Shown here: piece after piece, positions 22,966 to 32,232 of the stretch
Position numbering within the stretch: position 1 is the first letter of the stretch
Layout: the number at the start of each line of letters is the position of its first letter
Source: DASTSN01 sp035549175
GTDB taxonomy: Bacteria; Bacteroidota; Bacteroidia; Chitinophagales; Chitinophagaceae
Assembly: GCA_035549175.1 (NCBI GenBank)
Contig: DASZRL010000081.1
Location: forward strand, 1 to 47,252
DNA length: 47,252 nucleotides
Direction: 5' to 3'
Program-made: the position numbers and the translations under genes
The notes under the pieces: generated by a model
What the model saw: only the letters and a program-made list of their open reading frames with translations
Databases searched by the model: none
Told to the model about the DNA's origin: nothing

Positions 22966-24147
22966 ATGAAATATAGGATACTGATCGCTGTCCTGTGGCT
23001 GCCCGTCAGCTACCTGGCTGCCCAGCGGGGGAGTTCCCTGCATCGGCGGGCCATCCTCGTGGATACCCATAATGATGTGCTGACTGCCACCGTCCTGGCA
23101 GGAAAGGATATTTCCACCCGGCTCGATACCGGACAAAGCGACCTGGTCCGGTGGCGGAAAGGGGGCGTGGATGTGCAGTTTTTTTCGGTCTGGACGGATG
23201 AGAAGCCGCGCCGGCCGGAGGGGTTTTTCCATGATGCCAATGAAGAAATCGACTCCCTGGATGCCCTGGTAAAAAGGCATCCGGAGTCGTTTGCCCTGGC
23301 TACCACCTATGCGGAGGTGCGACGGGGAATACGCCGTCACCGGCTGGTTGCCCTTATCGGGGTGGAAGGAGGGCATATGATCGAAGATGACCTGGGCAAG
23401 CTGGACAGCCTGGCCCGCAGGGGCATGCGGTACCTGACCCTGACCTGGAATAACAGCAATGCCTGGTCCAGCAGTGCCCGCGACGAATCCCTGCATCCAG
23501 GCTCCCTGCGGCAGAAGGGGCTGAATGATTTCGGCAGGCAGGTAGTCAGGCGGCTGAACGAACTGGGCGTCATGGTGGACCTGTCCCATACCGGGGAGCA
23601 GACGTTTTATGATGCCCTGGCTGTCACCAGCAAGCCGGTCCTGCTTTCCCACAGTTCCGTGTATGCGCTGTGCCCCGCCTTTCGCAATCTTAAAGACGAC
23701 CAGATCCGGGCGGTTGCCCGCAACGGGGGGGTTATCTGTATTAATTTCTACCCCGGTTTTATCGGGCGGGATTTTCTCCGCAGGGAAATTGAGCTGGACG
23801 AAAAGGATAAGCCGCGGATGCTGGATTCCCTGCTGGGGGTATACCGGGATTCGGCACGGGCCGAACAGGCCTGGCTTGCCTATCGCCACAGCCAGCTCGA
23901 TCCGCTGCGGCCAACCCTGGCGGACCTGGTTGACCATATTGATTACATCGTCAGGCTGGTAGGGGACGATTACGTTGGCCTGGGCGCCGATTATGACGGC
24001 GTGGACGAGGTGCCCCGGGGTCTGGAAGACGTCACCAGCTATCCCCGTATTACCGAAGAACTTCTGCGGCGGGGGTATTCCCGGACTTCCATCCGCAAGA
24101 TCCTGGGCGGAAATGTCCTGCGGGTCATGCGCGCCAATCTTCCCTGA
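22966..24147 (+). CDS. Exported membrane-dipeptidase family protein (peptidase M19)
   Basis: A 393-residue zinc dipeptidase homologue with a signal peptide (MKYRILIAVLWLPVSYLAAQ). The M19 signature is visible: VDTHNDV with metal ligands H35 and D37, IGVEGGHMIEDD (the glutamate metal bridge), VDLSHTGEQT and LSHSSVYALCPAFRNLKDDQ (histidine ligands), and GLGADYDGVDEVPRGLEDV near the C-terminus. It probably cleaves dipeptides, possibly with D-residues, in the periplasm. It has no T9SS sorting domain. It converges on glnN with a shared terminator. Confidence 0.93.
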   Translation: MKYRILIAVLWLPVSYLAAQRGSSLHRRAILVDTHNDVLTATVLAGKDISTRLDTGQSDLVRWRKGGVDVQFFSVWTDEKPRRPEGFFHDANEEIDSLDALVKRHPESFALATTYAEVRRGIRRHRLVALIGVEGGHMIEDDLGKLDSLARRGMRYLTLTWNNSNAWSSSARDESLHPGSLRQKGLNDFGRQVVRRLNELGVMVDLSHTGEQTFYDALAVTSKPVLLSHSSVYALCPAFRNLKDDQIRAVARNGGVICINFYPGFIGRDFLRREIELDEKDKPRMLDSLLGVYRDSARAEQAWLAYRHSQLDPLRPTLADLVDHIDYIVRLVGDDYVGLGADYDGVDEVPRGLEDVTSYPRITEELLRRGYSRTSIRKILGGNVLRVMRANLP

Positions 24148-24176
24148 TCCGGATGCGGTCTGGCCGCCCGGAAATG

Positions 24177-24203
24177 AAAGACCCCGCCGCAGGCAGGGTC
24201 TTT
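24177..24203. terminator. Shared terminator between dipeptidase and glnN
   Basis: Arms AAAGACCC (24177-24184) and GGGTCTTT (24196-24203) with a T run on the plus strand and A/T context on the minus. It serves both convergent genes. Confidence 0.75.
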
Positions 24204-24233
24204 TGCATGTCAGTCCGTTCTGGAATACCTGGC

Positions 24234-26420
24234 TTAGCGCAGGAAAAGCATCTCCCGGTACTTGGGCAGGTACCATTCCTTGTCGTCGACCAGGAGTTCC
24301 AGCTTGTCCACGTGGTAGCGGATCTGGTCGAAGAAGGCGTCCTTGACCTGGCTTTGATAACCGATTGCCTTGGTACGGGTATTGGTCATGTTGTTGCAAA
24401 CCTTGCGGGCCTCAATCATCTTTTCCACCAGGTCGCTGATCTTGTTGATATGTTCGGAAATCTTTTCCAGGATCTGCCGCTGGTTCGAATAGGTGCTTTC
24501 CGGCATACCGGCCTGCTTGAGTCCATTGATGTTGCTGACCAGGATGTTCTGGTAGCGGATGGCAGCCGGCAGGATATGGCTGGTGGCCAGTTCGCCAATG
24601 ATGCGGCTTTCAATCTGTACTTTCTTGATGTATTTCTCCAGTTCGATCTCGTGGCGGGCTTCCAGCTCCACGTGGGAGTAGACATGGTTGCTCTCGAACA
24701 GGTGGCGGGCTTTTTCACTCACCATGGCATCCAGGGCCAGCGGGGTAGTCTTGACGTTGGGCAGGCCGCGGCGCTCCGCTTCCTTCTCCCACTCCTCGCT
24801 GTAGCCGTCGCCTTCGAAAAGTACTTTTTCGCTTTCCACGATATACTCGCGGATGACGTGCATGATGGCTATTTCCTTTTTCTCACCTTTTTCAATCAGG
24901 GCGTCGACATCTTTTTTGAATTTCTTCAGTGTCTCGGCCACGATGACGTTCAGCACCGTCATGGGGTTGGCGCAGTTGGCTGAGGAGCCCACGGCGCGGA
25001 ACTCGAACTTGTTTCCGGTGAATGCGAAGGGTGAAGTCCGGTTACGGTCGGTATTGTCCAGCAGCAGTTCCGGGATGCTTTTGTGGATGTCGATCTTGAG
25101 CATGCTCTCATCCTGCTCATCGAACTTGTTTCCTACCCGCTCCTTGATATCCTCCAGGACCTTGGTCAGGTACTGGCCGATGAACACGGAGATAATGGCG
25201 GGAGGAGCCTCATTGGCACCCAGGCGGTGATCATTCGGGGCCGAGGCGATCGAGGCACGCAGGACATCGGCATAATCATGTACGGCCTTGATCGTATTGA
25301 CGAAGAAGGTCAGGAACATGAGATTGGTCTTGGGCGTCTTGCCGGGGGCCAGGAGGTTGACACCGGTATCGGTGGCCATGCTCCAGTTGTTGTGTTTCCC
25401 GTTTCCGTTGATGCCGGCAAAAGGTTTTTCATGAAGCAGGACACGCAGCTTATGGCGGGAGGCTACCCGGGTCATGATATCCATCAGGAGCGTATTGTGG
25501 TCCACGGCCAGGTTGACTTCCTCAAAGATGGGGGCGCACTCGAACTGGGCGGGGGCTACTTCATTGTGACGGGTGCGCAGGGGAATGCCCAGTTTGTAGG
25601 CCTCCTCCTCGAAATCCCGCATGAAGGCGTAAATACGCTCGGGGATGGAACCAAAATAGTGGTCCTCCAGCTGCTGGTTCTTGGCGGACATGTGTCCGTA
25701 CACTGCGCGGCCGCAAAGCACGAGGTCCGGGCGGGCATTGAACAGGCCTTCGTCGATGACGAAATATTCCTGTTCCCATCCCAGGGTAGGCGTCACTTTG
25801 GTTACGTTCTTGTCAAAATAGTTGCAGACTTCGACGGCCGATTTGTTCAGGGCCTCCAGGGCCTTGAGCAGGGGGGCCTTGTAGTCCAGGGATTCGCCGG
25901 TATAGGAAACGAATATGGTCGGGATACAAAGGGTCTTTCCCTGGCCGATCTCCATGATGAAGGCAGGGGAGGAAGGATCCCAGGCCGTGTAGCCGCGGGC
26001 TTCAAAGGTGGCCCGCAGACCGCCGGAGGGGAATGAGGAGGCATCGGGCTCCTGCTGGATCAGGGCATTGCCGTCAAATTCCTCGATGGCGGTGCCGTCG
26101 CTTTTGATCGTAAAAAAGGAATCATGCTTCTCAGCCGTCGTTCCGGTCAGGGGCTGGAACCAGTGCGTGAAATGGGTCACCCCCTTGCTTTCCGCCCAGG
26201 CCCGGATACCGTTGGCAATCTGGTTGGCCATGGACCGGTCGATCTTCTGACCGGCCTTGATGGAGGCCTGAAGGCTTTTGAATGCCTCATCGCTAAGGTA
26301 TTGGCGTGCGGTTTTGGTGGTAAATACATTTTCGCCGAAAATTCCCGTGATCTTCGTGGAGCCTTCGACCTTGACTTCGGAAGCGCCTAGGTGGTTGATT
26401 GCATTAAATCGGAGCGACAT
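24234..26420 (-). CDS. glnN: Glutamine synthetase, type III
   Basis: GSIII (728 aa) makes glutamine from glutamate, ammonia and ATP and is the main ammonia-assimilating enzyme in many Bacteroidota. The large size, the N-terminal TKITGIFGENVF, the catalytic-core EYFVID, RHNEVAPAQFE and GINGNGKHNNWS, and the helical C-terminal extension are diagnostic of GSIII as against GSI (about 450 aa). The start at 26420 gives MSLRFNAINHLG, the family N-terminus; codons upstream encode an unrelated hydrophobic stretch in AT-rich DNA. No amtB or glnB is in the window. Confidence 0.96.
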   Translation of the reverse strand: MSLRFNAINHLGASEVKVEGSTKITGIFGENVFTTKTARQYLSDEAFKSLQASIKAGQKIDRSMANQIANGIRAWAESKGVTHFTHWFQPLTGTTAEKHDSFFTIKSDGTAIEEFDGNALIQQEPDASSFPSGGLRATFEARGYTAWDPSSPAFIMEIGQGKTLCIPTIFVSYTGESLDYKAPLLKALEALNKSAVEVCNYFDKNVTKVTPTLGWEQEYFVIDEGLFNARPDLVLCGRAVYGHMSAKNQQLEDHYFGSIPERIYAFMRDFEEEAYKLGIPLRTRHNEVAPAQFECAPIFEEVNLAVDHNTLLMDIMTRVASRHKLRVLLHEKPFAGINGNGKHNNWSMATDTGVNLLAPGKTPKTNLMFLTFFVNTIKAVHDYADVLRASIASAPNDHRLGANEAPPAIISVFIGQYLTKVLEDIKERVGNKFDEQDESMLKIDIHKSIPELLLDNTDRNRTSPFAFTGNKFEFRAVGSSANCANPMTVLNVIVAETLKKFKKDVDALIEKGEKKEIAIMHVIREYIVESEKVLFEGDGYSEEWEKEAERRGLPNVKTTPLALDAMVSEKARHLFESNHVYSHVELEARHEIELEKYIKKVQIESRIIGELATSHILPAAIRYQNILVSNINGLKQAGMPESTYSNQRQILEKISEHINKISDLVEKMIEARKVCNNMTNTRTKAIGYQSQVKDAFFDQIRYHVDKLELLVDDKEWYLPKYREMLFLR

Positions 26421-26565
26421 GTTTAAAATTTTTGGCAAAACAAATGGATTCTGCCCGATATGCCAATTTTTTTTACTGTATGGGCTAAAAATCGGGGTGT
26501 TTGTGGAAAAAAATTGAATTATATCAATCGCAACCGCTAAAAAAGAAGCTAAATGGCAAAAAAAA

Positions 26566-27849
26566 TTACATATTATTATTAATTGTAATATTTCCAGTAA
26601 GGAACCTTGAAATGCGGTTCCAGTCAATCAGGGCGAACATCGGGGCCAGGAGAAAGGGGAAAATTATGCTGCGGTACCGCACGATGGCCCCCAGGAAATT
26701 GACGGTATAACCAATAGTCAATAATACGGAAAAAGAGAAAAAGAGGCAGAAATAAAAAAAGGGCCCACTGGCGGGGGCCGGCAGCCTCCACACCAGAAAG
26801 ATGAGCACCAGGAGCAATAAACCATTTATTTCGATGGCAGCGGCGAGCGACAGCAGGTGTCGTACATCGGAGGGGTACGGGCGGACGGCTGACAGGCTGA
26901 TGGCCTGGGGGGCATTGGCCAGGAAACTCAGGAATTGGGGCTGAAGCCGGCGGGTGGGCACAGCCGACCCGCCACTGAGATGGAGGAAGTCGCGTTGCTT
27001 GGCGGCCACCGCCTCGGGAAAATCAAACCGGGGGCTGATCAGCCGGGCCGTGAAAAACAACAGGACAAAGGCTCCGTAAACCAGGGTGAATACCAACCAC
27101 GGGCGGCGACCCCTCCGCGCTGCCCAGATCCAGGACACCAGCGCAGGAGCCAGTACCAGCAGCAGGAAATTCCGGAAGGCCAGGATGATCACCAGGCCCA
27201 GCAGGATGCCCAACAGGCGGCGGATCCCGAACCGTTTCTCTTTCAGGGAAAAGTACAGGTGATATACGACCAGGCTGATTCCCGTGAAGATCAGCCCGTC
27301 CTTGTGGATCCCGCTGGTCCAGTATAGAAAGGAAGGAATCAGGAAGCAGGCTACCAGAACGGGAGCTTTTCGGCGGGGGAACACATCGGTCATGACGCGG
27401 TAAACGGCCATGGGTCCGAAGAGGCTCAGAAAGCTGTAGAAAATGATGTTTACATAATAATAGCCGAAGCTGAACAGGTTGAACAGGGAAAGCACCTTGA
27501 TGAACGTTCTGCCCTTCAGGTCGTTCCAGTAGGAGTCATAGCTGCTGAAGAAGTTTAGGTATCCGCCCGGGTACTCGTTATGAAAGATACTGACCAGGAA
27601 CTCGTAAGGATGGGTATAGAGCTGGCGGTACTCACTGACCGAGGCATAATGATACGACCAGGTGTCCACCATCTGGGCCAGGTTCCCGTAATAAATCCCG
27701 ATCCAGCCATACAGGATCCCGGCCATTACTTTCAGCAAAAAAAGGATAATCAGCTGCGGTTTGGTCAGGCCGGTGCGGGTAAAGAAAGGTACTTTGGTCA
27801 CCAGCCAGGAAAACAATAATAGGTAACCTGCAAAAAAGAGGTATTCCAA
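26566..27849 (-). CDS. Polytopic membrane protein, possible polysaccharide-related
   Basis: A 427-residue hydrophobic protein with about ten predicted membrane helices, starting MEYLFFAGYLLLFSWLV. A loop after helix two contains MVDTWSYHYASVSEYRQLYTHP, and short basic linkers (KEKRFG, ARRGRRP) alternate with helices in the positive-inside manner. The layout recalls EpsG/Wzy-like polymerases or GT-C-like proteins of exopolysaccharide pathways, but no catalytic motif is certain, so I leave the function open. It is a lone gene between glnN and purL. Its C-terminal tail (GNITINNNM) is AT-rich. Confidence 0.75.
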   Translation of the reverse strand: MEYLFFAGYLLLFSWLVTKVPFFTRTGLTKPQLIILFLLKVMAGILYGWIGIYYGNLAQMVDTWSYHYASVSEYRQLYTHPYEFLVSIFHNEYPGGYLNFFSSYDSYWNDLKGRTFIKVLSLFNLFSFGYYYVNIIFYSFLSLFGPMAVYRVMTDVFPRRKAPVLVACFLIPSFLYWTSGIHKDGLIFTGISLVVYHLYFSLKEKRFGIRRLLGILLGLVIILAFRNFLLLVLAPALVSWIWAARRGRRPWLVFTLVYGAFVLLFFTARLISPRFDFPEAVAAKQRDFLHLSGGSAVPTRRLQPQFLSFLANAPQAISLSAVRPYPSDVRHLLSLAAAIEINGLLLLVLIFLVWRLPAPASGPFFYFCLFFSFSVLLTIGYTVNFLGAIVRYRSIIFPFLLAPMFALIDWNRISRFLTGNITINNNM

Positions 27850-28016
27850 CTACAGATGATTTTGATCTTCGCGCAAAATAGAGATAATTATTTGGGATCG
27901 ACCCAAAAGGATTCATTTTTTTGGAGAGCGTTGTCCGGCGTTCCGCGACCCGGGGCGGACCTGGCAGGCGCGGCAAAAAGTTGACAACTAAACTTCGCTG
28001 GCAAGGGGGTTCGTCG

Positions 28017-28024
28017 TAGCTTTG
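28017..28024 (+). promoter_or_regulatory. Candidate -7 box for purL
   Basis: TAGCTTTG fits TAnnTTTG and lies 57 nt before the purL ATG. No clear -33 element is seen. The rest of the 232-nt spacer 27850-28081 shows no gene. Confidence 0.4.
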
Positions 28025-28081
28025 CGCCTTTCCGGCAATTGATCCGCACCAGAACCTCCGTTAAAGCATATCGACTCAATC

Positions 28082-30313
28082 ATGGAAGTAACCGTTAAAA
28101 CCGCGCAGCAACTCCGGCTCACTCCCGAAGAATTTGAACTGATCAAGCAAAAACTGGGACGTACTCCGAACTTCAATGAGCTATGTGCCTTCTCCGGCAT
28201 GTGGAGCGAGCACTGCAGCTACAAGAATTCCATCAAATGGCTCAAGACCCTGCCCCGGGAAGGCGGCCGCATGCTGGTCAAGGCCGGTGAGGAAAATGCC
28301 GGCCTCATGGACATCGGAGACGGGCTGGGGGTTGTATTCAAGATCGAATCCCACAACCACCCGTCGGCCATCGAGCCCTTCCAGGGGGCCGCTACCGGTG
28401 TCGGGGGCATCCACCGGGACATTTTTACCATGGGGGCCCGGCCGATTGCTGCCCTGAATTCCCTGCGTTTCGGGAATCTTTCCGAGGACCGTACCCAGCA
28501 CCTGCTGGCGGGCGTGGTTCATGGCATCGGCCATTACGGGAACTGCTTCGGGGTACCAACCGTGGGCGGAGAAATTTATTTCGAGGATTGTTACCATACC
28601 AATCCGCTGGTTAACGCGATGAGCGTGGGGATCGTACAGGCCGGCCAGACCGTTTCCGCCACGGCAAAAGGAACCGGTAATCCCGTCCTGTTCGTGGGGA
28701 GTGCGACCGGAAAAGACGGCATCGGCGGGGCTTCCTTTGCTTCGGCGGATATAACCCAGGACAGCATGGAGGAGCTTCCCGCCGTCCAGGTGGGTGACCC
28801 CTTCCAAGAGAAAAAACTGCTGGAGGCCTGCCTGGAAGTCATCCAGACCGGTGCGGTGGTGGGTATGCAGGATATGGGGGCGGCCGGCATCATCTGTTCG
28901 ACCGCTGAGATGAGCGCCAAGGGGGGTGTGGGAATGCGCATCGATCTGGACAAGGTTCCCATGCGACAGAAGAATATGAAAGCCTGGGAATTGCTGCTCA
29001 GTGAAAGCCAGGAGCGGATGCTGCTCGTGGCCGAAAAGGGCCGCGAACAGGAAGTAAGTGACATATTTTCCAAGTGGGATCTGCCCTGTTCGGTTATCGG
29101 CGAGGTAACCGGTGACGGGATGCTGCGCTTCTATATGCACGGTGAACTCGAGGCAGAAATCCCGGCCGCCGAGCTGGTGCTTGGTGGCGGGGCTCCCCAA
29201 TACGACCGCCCGTACCGGGCACCGGCCTACCTGGAAACCATCCGGCAATTCAGGCCGGATTCGGTGCCGGTTCCCGGTGACCTGCGTGGCATTGCCGAAA
29301 AAATCATATCACTTCCCTCCGTGGCTTCCAAGCGCTGGATCTATACGCAGTACGACAGCATGGTGGGTACCGTCAACGCCTCAACCAATGCACCCAGCGA
29401 TGCCGCCGTGGTCCTGGTAAAGGGGACTTCCAAGGCCCTGGCTGTCACCACGGACTGCAACAGCCGGTATGTGTATGCGGACCCCCGCCGCGGAGCGCAG
29501 ATGGCAGTCAGCGAAGCGGCCCGCAATATCGTGTGCAGCGGGGGCAAGCCCCTGGGCGTTACCAACTGCCTGAACTTCGGCAACCCCTATGATCCCGAAG
29601 TATATTACCAGTTTGTGGAAGCTATTCAGGGGATGGGAGAGGCCTGCCGCCGCTTCGATACACCGGTTACAGGCGGCAATGTGAGCTTCTATAATCAGAA
29701 CCCGGATGGGCCTGTTTACCCTACGCCCACCATTGGCATGGTTGGCCTGCTGGAGGAGGTGGATCGTAAAATGACCCTGGACTTCAAGGAGAGCGGCGAT
29801 GTGATTTACCTGCTGGGTGTGTCCAACGGGGATATCAACTGCTCGGAATACCTGCATCAGGTGTGCGGGGTTCGTGTTTCCCCCGCACCTTACTTTGACC
29901 TGGAAGAGGAAGTCCGCTTACAGGACCTGGTGGCGGGGTTGATCCGGGATAACTGGATCCGGTCGGCCCATGACGTCAGCGAGGGCGGACTCTTTACCAC
30001 GCTTTGCGAAAGTGCCTTTCACCGGGAACTCGGATTCGAGATAATGACCGATCCGGGTGTCCGGGCCGACGGGTTTCTGTTCGGAGAAGGGCAGAGCCGG
30101 GTGGTGGTCAGCCTGGATCCGGCAAAAGCCAGCGCCTTTGAAGGCGCGTTGGGTGGATTCCCCTGGAAAAAGCTCGGGGTGGTGACTGCCGGGGTGGTGC
30201 GGGTGGACCAAGCCGATTGGGGCCAGATCACGGAATGGAAAGACCGGTACGACCGGGCGATTGAAAATTATTTATCCAAGGAACAGGCAGGATCGGCCCT
30301 GGCTTCGCTCTGA
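28082..30313 (+). CDS. purL: Phosphoribosylformylglycinamidine synthase subunit PurL
   Basis: Small-type PurL (743 aa) makes FGAM from FGAR and ATP using ammonia from PurQ. The N-terminus has ELCAFSGMWSEHCSYKNS (33-50), with the catalytic H44. Further motifs are FKIESHNHPSAIEPFQGAATGVGGI, GGIHRDI and, in the second half, NCLNFGNP and TGGNVSFYNQ, marking the duplicated AIRS-like halves. Length matches the three-subunit system, so separate purS and purQ should exist elsewhere. hldD follows after 30 nt and proC after that, so the three may be co-transcribed. Confidence 0.97.
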   Translation: MEVTVKTAQQLRLTPEEFELIKQKLGRTPNFNELCAFSGMWSEHCSYKNSIKWLKTLPREGGRMLVKAGEENAGLMDIGDGLGVVFKIESHNHPSAIEPFQGAATGVGGIHRDIFTMGARPIAALNSLRFGNLSEDRTQHLLAGVVHGIGHYGNCFGVPTVGGEIYFEDCYHTNPLVNAMSVGIVQAGQTVSATAKGTGNPVLFVGSATGKDGIGGASFASADITQDSMEELPAVQVGDPFQEKKLLEACLEVIQTGAVVGMQDMGAAGIICSTAEMSAKGGVGMRIDLDKVPMRQKNMKAWELLLSESQERMLLVAEKGREQEVSDIFSKWDLPCSVIGEVTGDGMLRFYMHGELEAEIPAAELVLGGGAPQYDRPYRAPAYLETIRQFRPDSVPVPGDLRGIAEKIISLPSVASKRWIYTQYDSMVGTVNASTNAPSDAAVVLVKGTSKALAVTTDCNSRYVYADPRRGAQMAVSEAARNIVCSGGKPLGVTNCLNFGNPYDPEVYYQFVEAIQGMGEACRRFDTPVTGGNVSFYNQNPDGPVYPTPTIGMVGLLEEVDRKMTLDFKESGDVIYLLGVSNGDINCSEYLHQVCGVRVSPAPYFDLEEEVRLQDLVAGLIRDNWIRSAHDVSEGGLFTTLCESAFHRELGFEIMTDPGVRADGFLFGEGQSRVVVSLDPAKASAFEGALGGFPWKKLGVVTAGVVRVDQADWGQITEWKDRYDRAIENYLSKEQAGSALASL

Positions 30314-30343
30314 AGGGGGCGGACTGCCTGACAACACCGCATT

Positions 30344-31324
30344 ATGGATCGCAACGCCGTTATTATTGTAACAGGGGCCGCCGGATTTATCGGGAGCTGC
30401 CTGGTCGGATACCTCAACCGGAAGGGGTATCAGAATATTGTCATTGTGGATGCGTTCGGCGGGGATGCCAAGCGGGCCAATTACGAGGATAAAAAGATAT
30501 GCGCCCGTGTGGAGCGCGATGAATTGTTTGACTGGCTGGAACGTTACCAGCTGCGGATCGATTTTGTTTTCCACCTGGGTGCTCGGACCGATACCACCGA
30601 GTTTGATTACCGGATACACCAGCTGCTGAATGTGGATTATTCCAAAAAGGTCTGGGAATACTGCACACGCAAGCGCATTCCCCTGGTGTATGCCTCGTCG
30701 GCGGCCACCTACGGGGATGGGGAACTGGGCTACCGGGACGATCATGAACTTGCCGAACGGCTGAAGCCGCTGAACCCCTATGGGGTATCCAAGAACGAGT
30801 TTGACAAGTGGGCCCTGCTCCAGGCAGACCAGCCGCCCTTCTGGGCCGGCCTGAAATTTTTCAATGTGTATGGTCCCAACGAATACCACAAGGGCCGGAT
30901 GGCCAGTGTCATCTTCCATGCCTACCAGCAAATCCTGCAGACCGGTAAGGTACGGCTCTTCCGTTCTCACCGCCCGGACTTCCAGGACGGAGAGCAGTTG
31001 CGGGACTTCATTTACGTGAAGGATGTGGTGGATATCTGCTTCTGGCTCATGCAGCATCAACCCGCTTCGGGCTTGTATAACGTGGGAACCGGCAAGGCCC
31101 GCTCCTTCAATGACCTGGTCCGGGCCCTTTTCGCCAGCCTCCACCAGGAGCCGGTGATCGAGTATATCGATACCCCCCTGGACATCCGGGACAAATACCA
31201 GTATTTTACCCAGGCCGATATGAACAAGCTGCGGGCGGCAGGTTACCATCAGGATTTTTATTCCCTTGAGGAAGGTGTGCGCACCTATGTCCAGCATTTT
31301 CTGGTTGATAGGAAATATTACTGA
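30344..31324 (+). CDS. hldD: ADP-L-glycero-D-manno-heptose 6-epimerase
   Basis: HldD (326 aa) epimerises C6 of ADP-heptose, the last step of the inner-core LPS heptose precursor. It is an extended short-chain dehydrogenase: the NAD(P) loop TGAAGFIGS is at 10-18, then FHLGARTDTTE, a Ser region YASSAATYGDG and the YxxxK pair in NPYGVSKNEFD. KFFNVYGPNEYHKGRMAS is characteristic of HldD. None of the other heptose genes (gmhA, hldE, gmhB) are nearby. The start codon is clear; it follows purL closely. Confidence 0.95.
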   Translation: MDRNAVIIVTGAAGFIGSCLVGYLNRKGYQNIVIVDAFGGDAKRANYEDKKICARVERDELFDWLERYQLRIDFVFHLGARTDTTEFDYRIHQLLNVDYSKKVWEYCTRKRIPLVYASSAATYGDGELGYRDDHELAERLKPLNPYGVSKNEFDKWALLQADQPPFWAGLKFFNVYGPNEYHKGRMASVIFHAYQQILQTGKVRLFRSHRPDFQDGEQLRDFIYVKDVVDICFWLMQHQPASGLYNVGTGKARSFNDLVRALFASLHQEPVIEYIDTPLDIRDKYQYFTQADMNKLRAAGYHQDFYSLEEGVRTYVQHFLVDRKYY

Positions 31325-31369
31325 TCTTTGCCCGGAGGACGGGTAAGGTCCTCATTGTAAATCCATCGT

Positions 31370-32164
31370 ATGGCAAGGAAAATCGCGATCATCGGGGGAG
31401 GTAACCTGGGTACGGCCATCGCCGAAGGCTTGTTAAAAAGCCGGTTCTGCAAAGCCGCGGACCTGGTTGTTACCAAGCGGAATACAGCCACGCTGCGTTC
31501 GCTGAAAGACCGCGGCGTAGAGGTGACCGACGATAACGCCGCTGCCGTAAGGTCCAGTGAAGTCATCATCCTGGCAGTCAAGCCATTTCAGGTGGAGTCC
31601 GTACTGGGTGGCCTTCGAAAGGAGCTGACGACGGGAAAGATCCTGATTTCCGTGATAACGGGGATCCTTATGGATGAAATCGAATCCGTGGTGAAAAAGC
31701 AGTTGCCCATCTTCCGCGCCATGCCCAATACGGCCATCGCCATCCAGGAGAGCATGACCTGTCTTTGCAGCCGGCACGCGGAGGCCACCCAGGTTGAATT
31801 TGTGCAGGATCTGTTCAGCAAGCTGGGGAAAGTGGTTACCATTGATGAAAAGCTGATGGAGGCGGCCACCATTCTGGGTGCCTGCGGAACGGCCTACGCC
31901 ATGCGGTATATCCGCGCCAACATTCAGGGAGGTATCGAGATTGGTTTTGATGCCGCTACCGCTTCCCTGATCGCGGCACAGACGGTAAAGGGTGCCGCGG
32001 AACTGCTGCTGCAGAAGGGAGCTCATCCCGAACAGGAGATTGACAAGGTGACTACTCCCAAAGGCTGCACGATCGCAGGCCTGAACGAAATGGAGCACCA
32101 GGGGTTCAGCTCCTCGCTGATCCGGGGCATCGTGGCCAGCTACAAGAAGATCGAACGAGACTGA
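31370..32164 (+). CDS. proC: Pyrroline-5-carboxylate reductase
   Basis: ProC (264 aa) reduces 1-pyrroline-5-carboxylate to proline with NAD(P)H. The N-terminal Rossmann motif is IGGGNLGTAIAEGL (8-21), then EVIILAVKPFQ and FRAMPNTA. The C-terminal dimerisation domain holds the family signature KGCTIAGLNEME, preceded by VTTPKG. Length is normal. It ends just before a strong terminator and is 45 nt from hldD. Confidence 0.96.
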   Translation: MARKIAIIGGGNLGTAIAEGLLKSRFCKAADLVVTKRNTATLRSLKDRGVEVTDDNAAAVRSSEVIILAVKPFQVESVLGGLRKELTTGKILISVITGILMDEIESVVKKQLPIFRAMPNTAIAIQESMTCLCSRHAEATQVEFVQDLFSKLGKVVTIDEKLMEAATILGACGTAYAMRYIRANIQGGIEIGFDAATASLIAAQTVKGAAELLLQKGAHPEQEIDKVTTPKGCTIAGLNEMEHQGFSSSLIRGIVASYKKIERD

Positions 32165-32172
32165 TTTGCGCT

Positions 32173-32205
32173 AAAAAGGTCCGCTCCGGCGGACCTTTTT
32201 AGATG
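32173..32205 (+). terminator. Terminator after proC
   Basis: Perfect arms AAAAAGGTCCGC (32173-32184) and GCGGACCTTTTT (32189-32200) around a 4-nt loop. Because of the A/T ends it can work in both directions and so also for the convergent hydrolase gene. Confidence 0.92.
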
Positions 32206-32232
32206 TACGACGCCTGTGAGGCGGAATAGAAT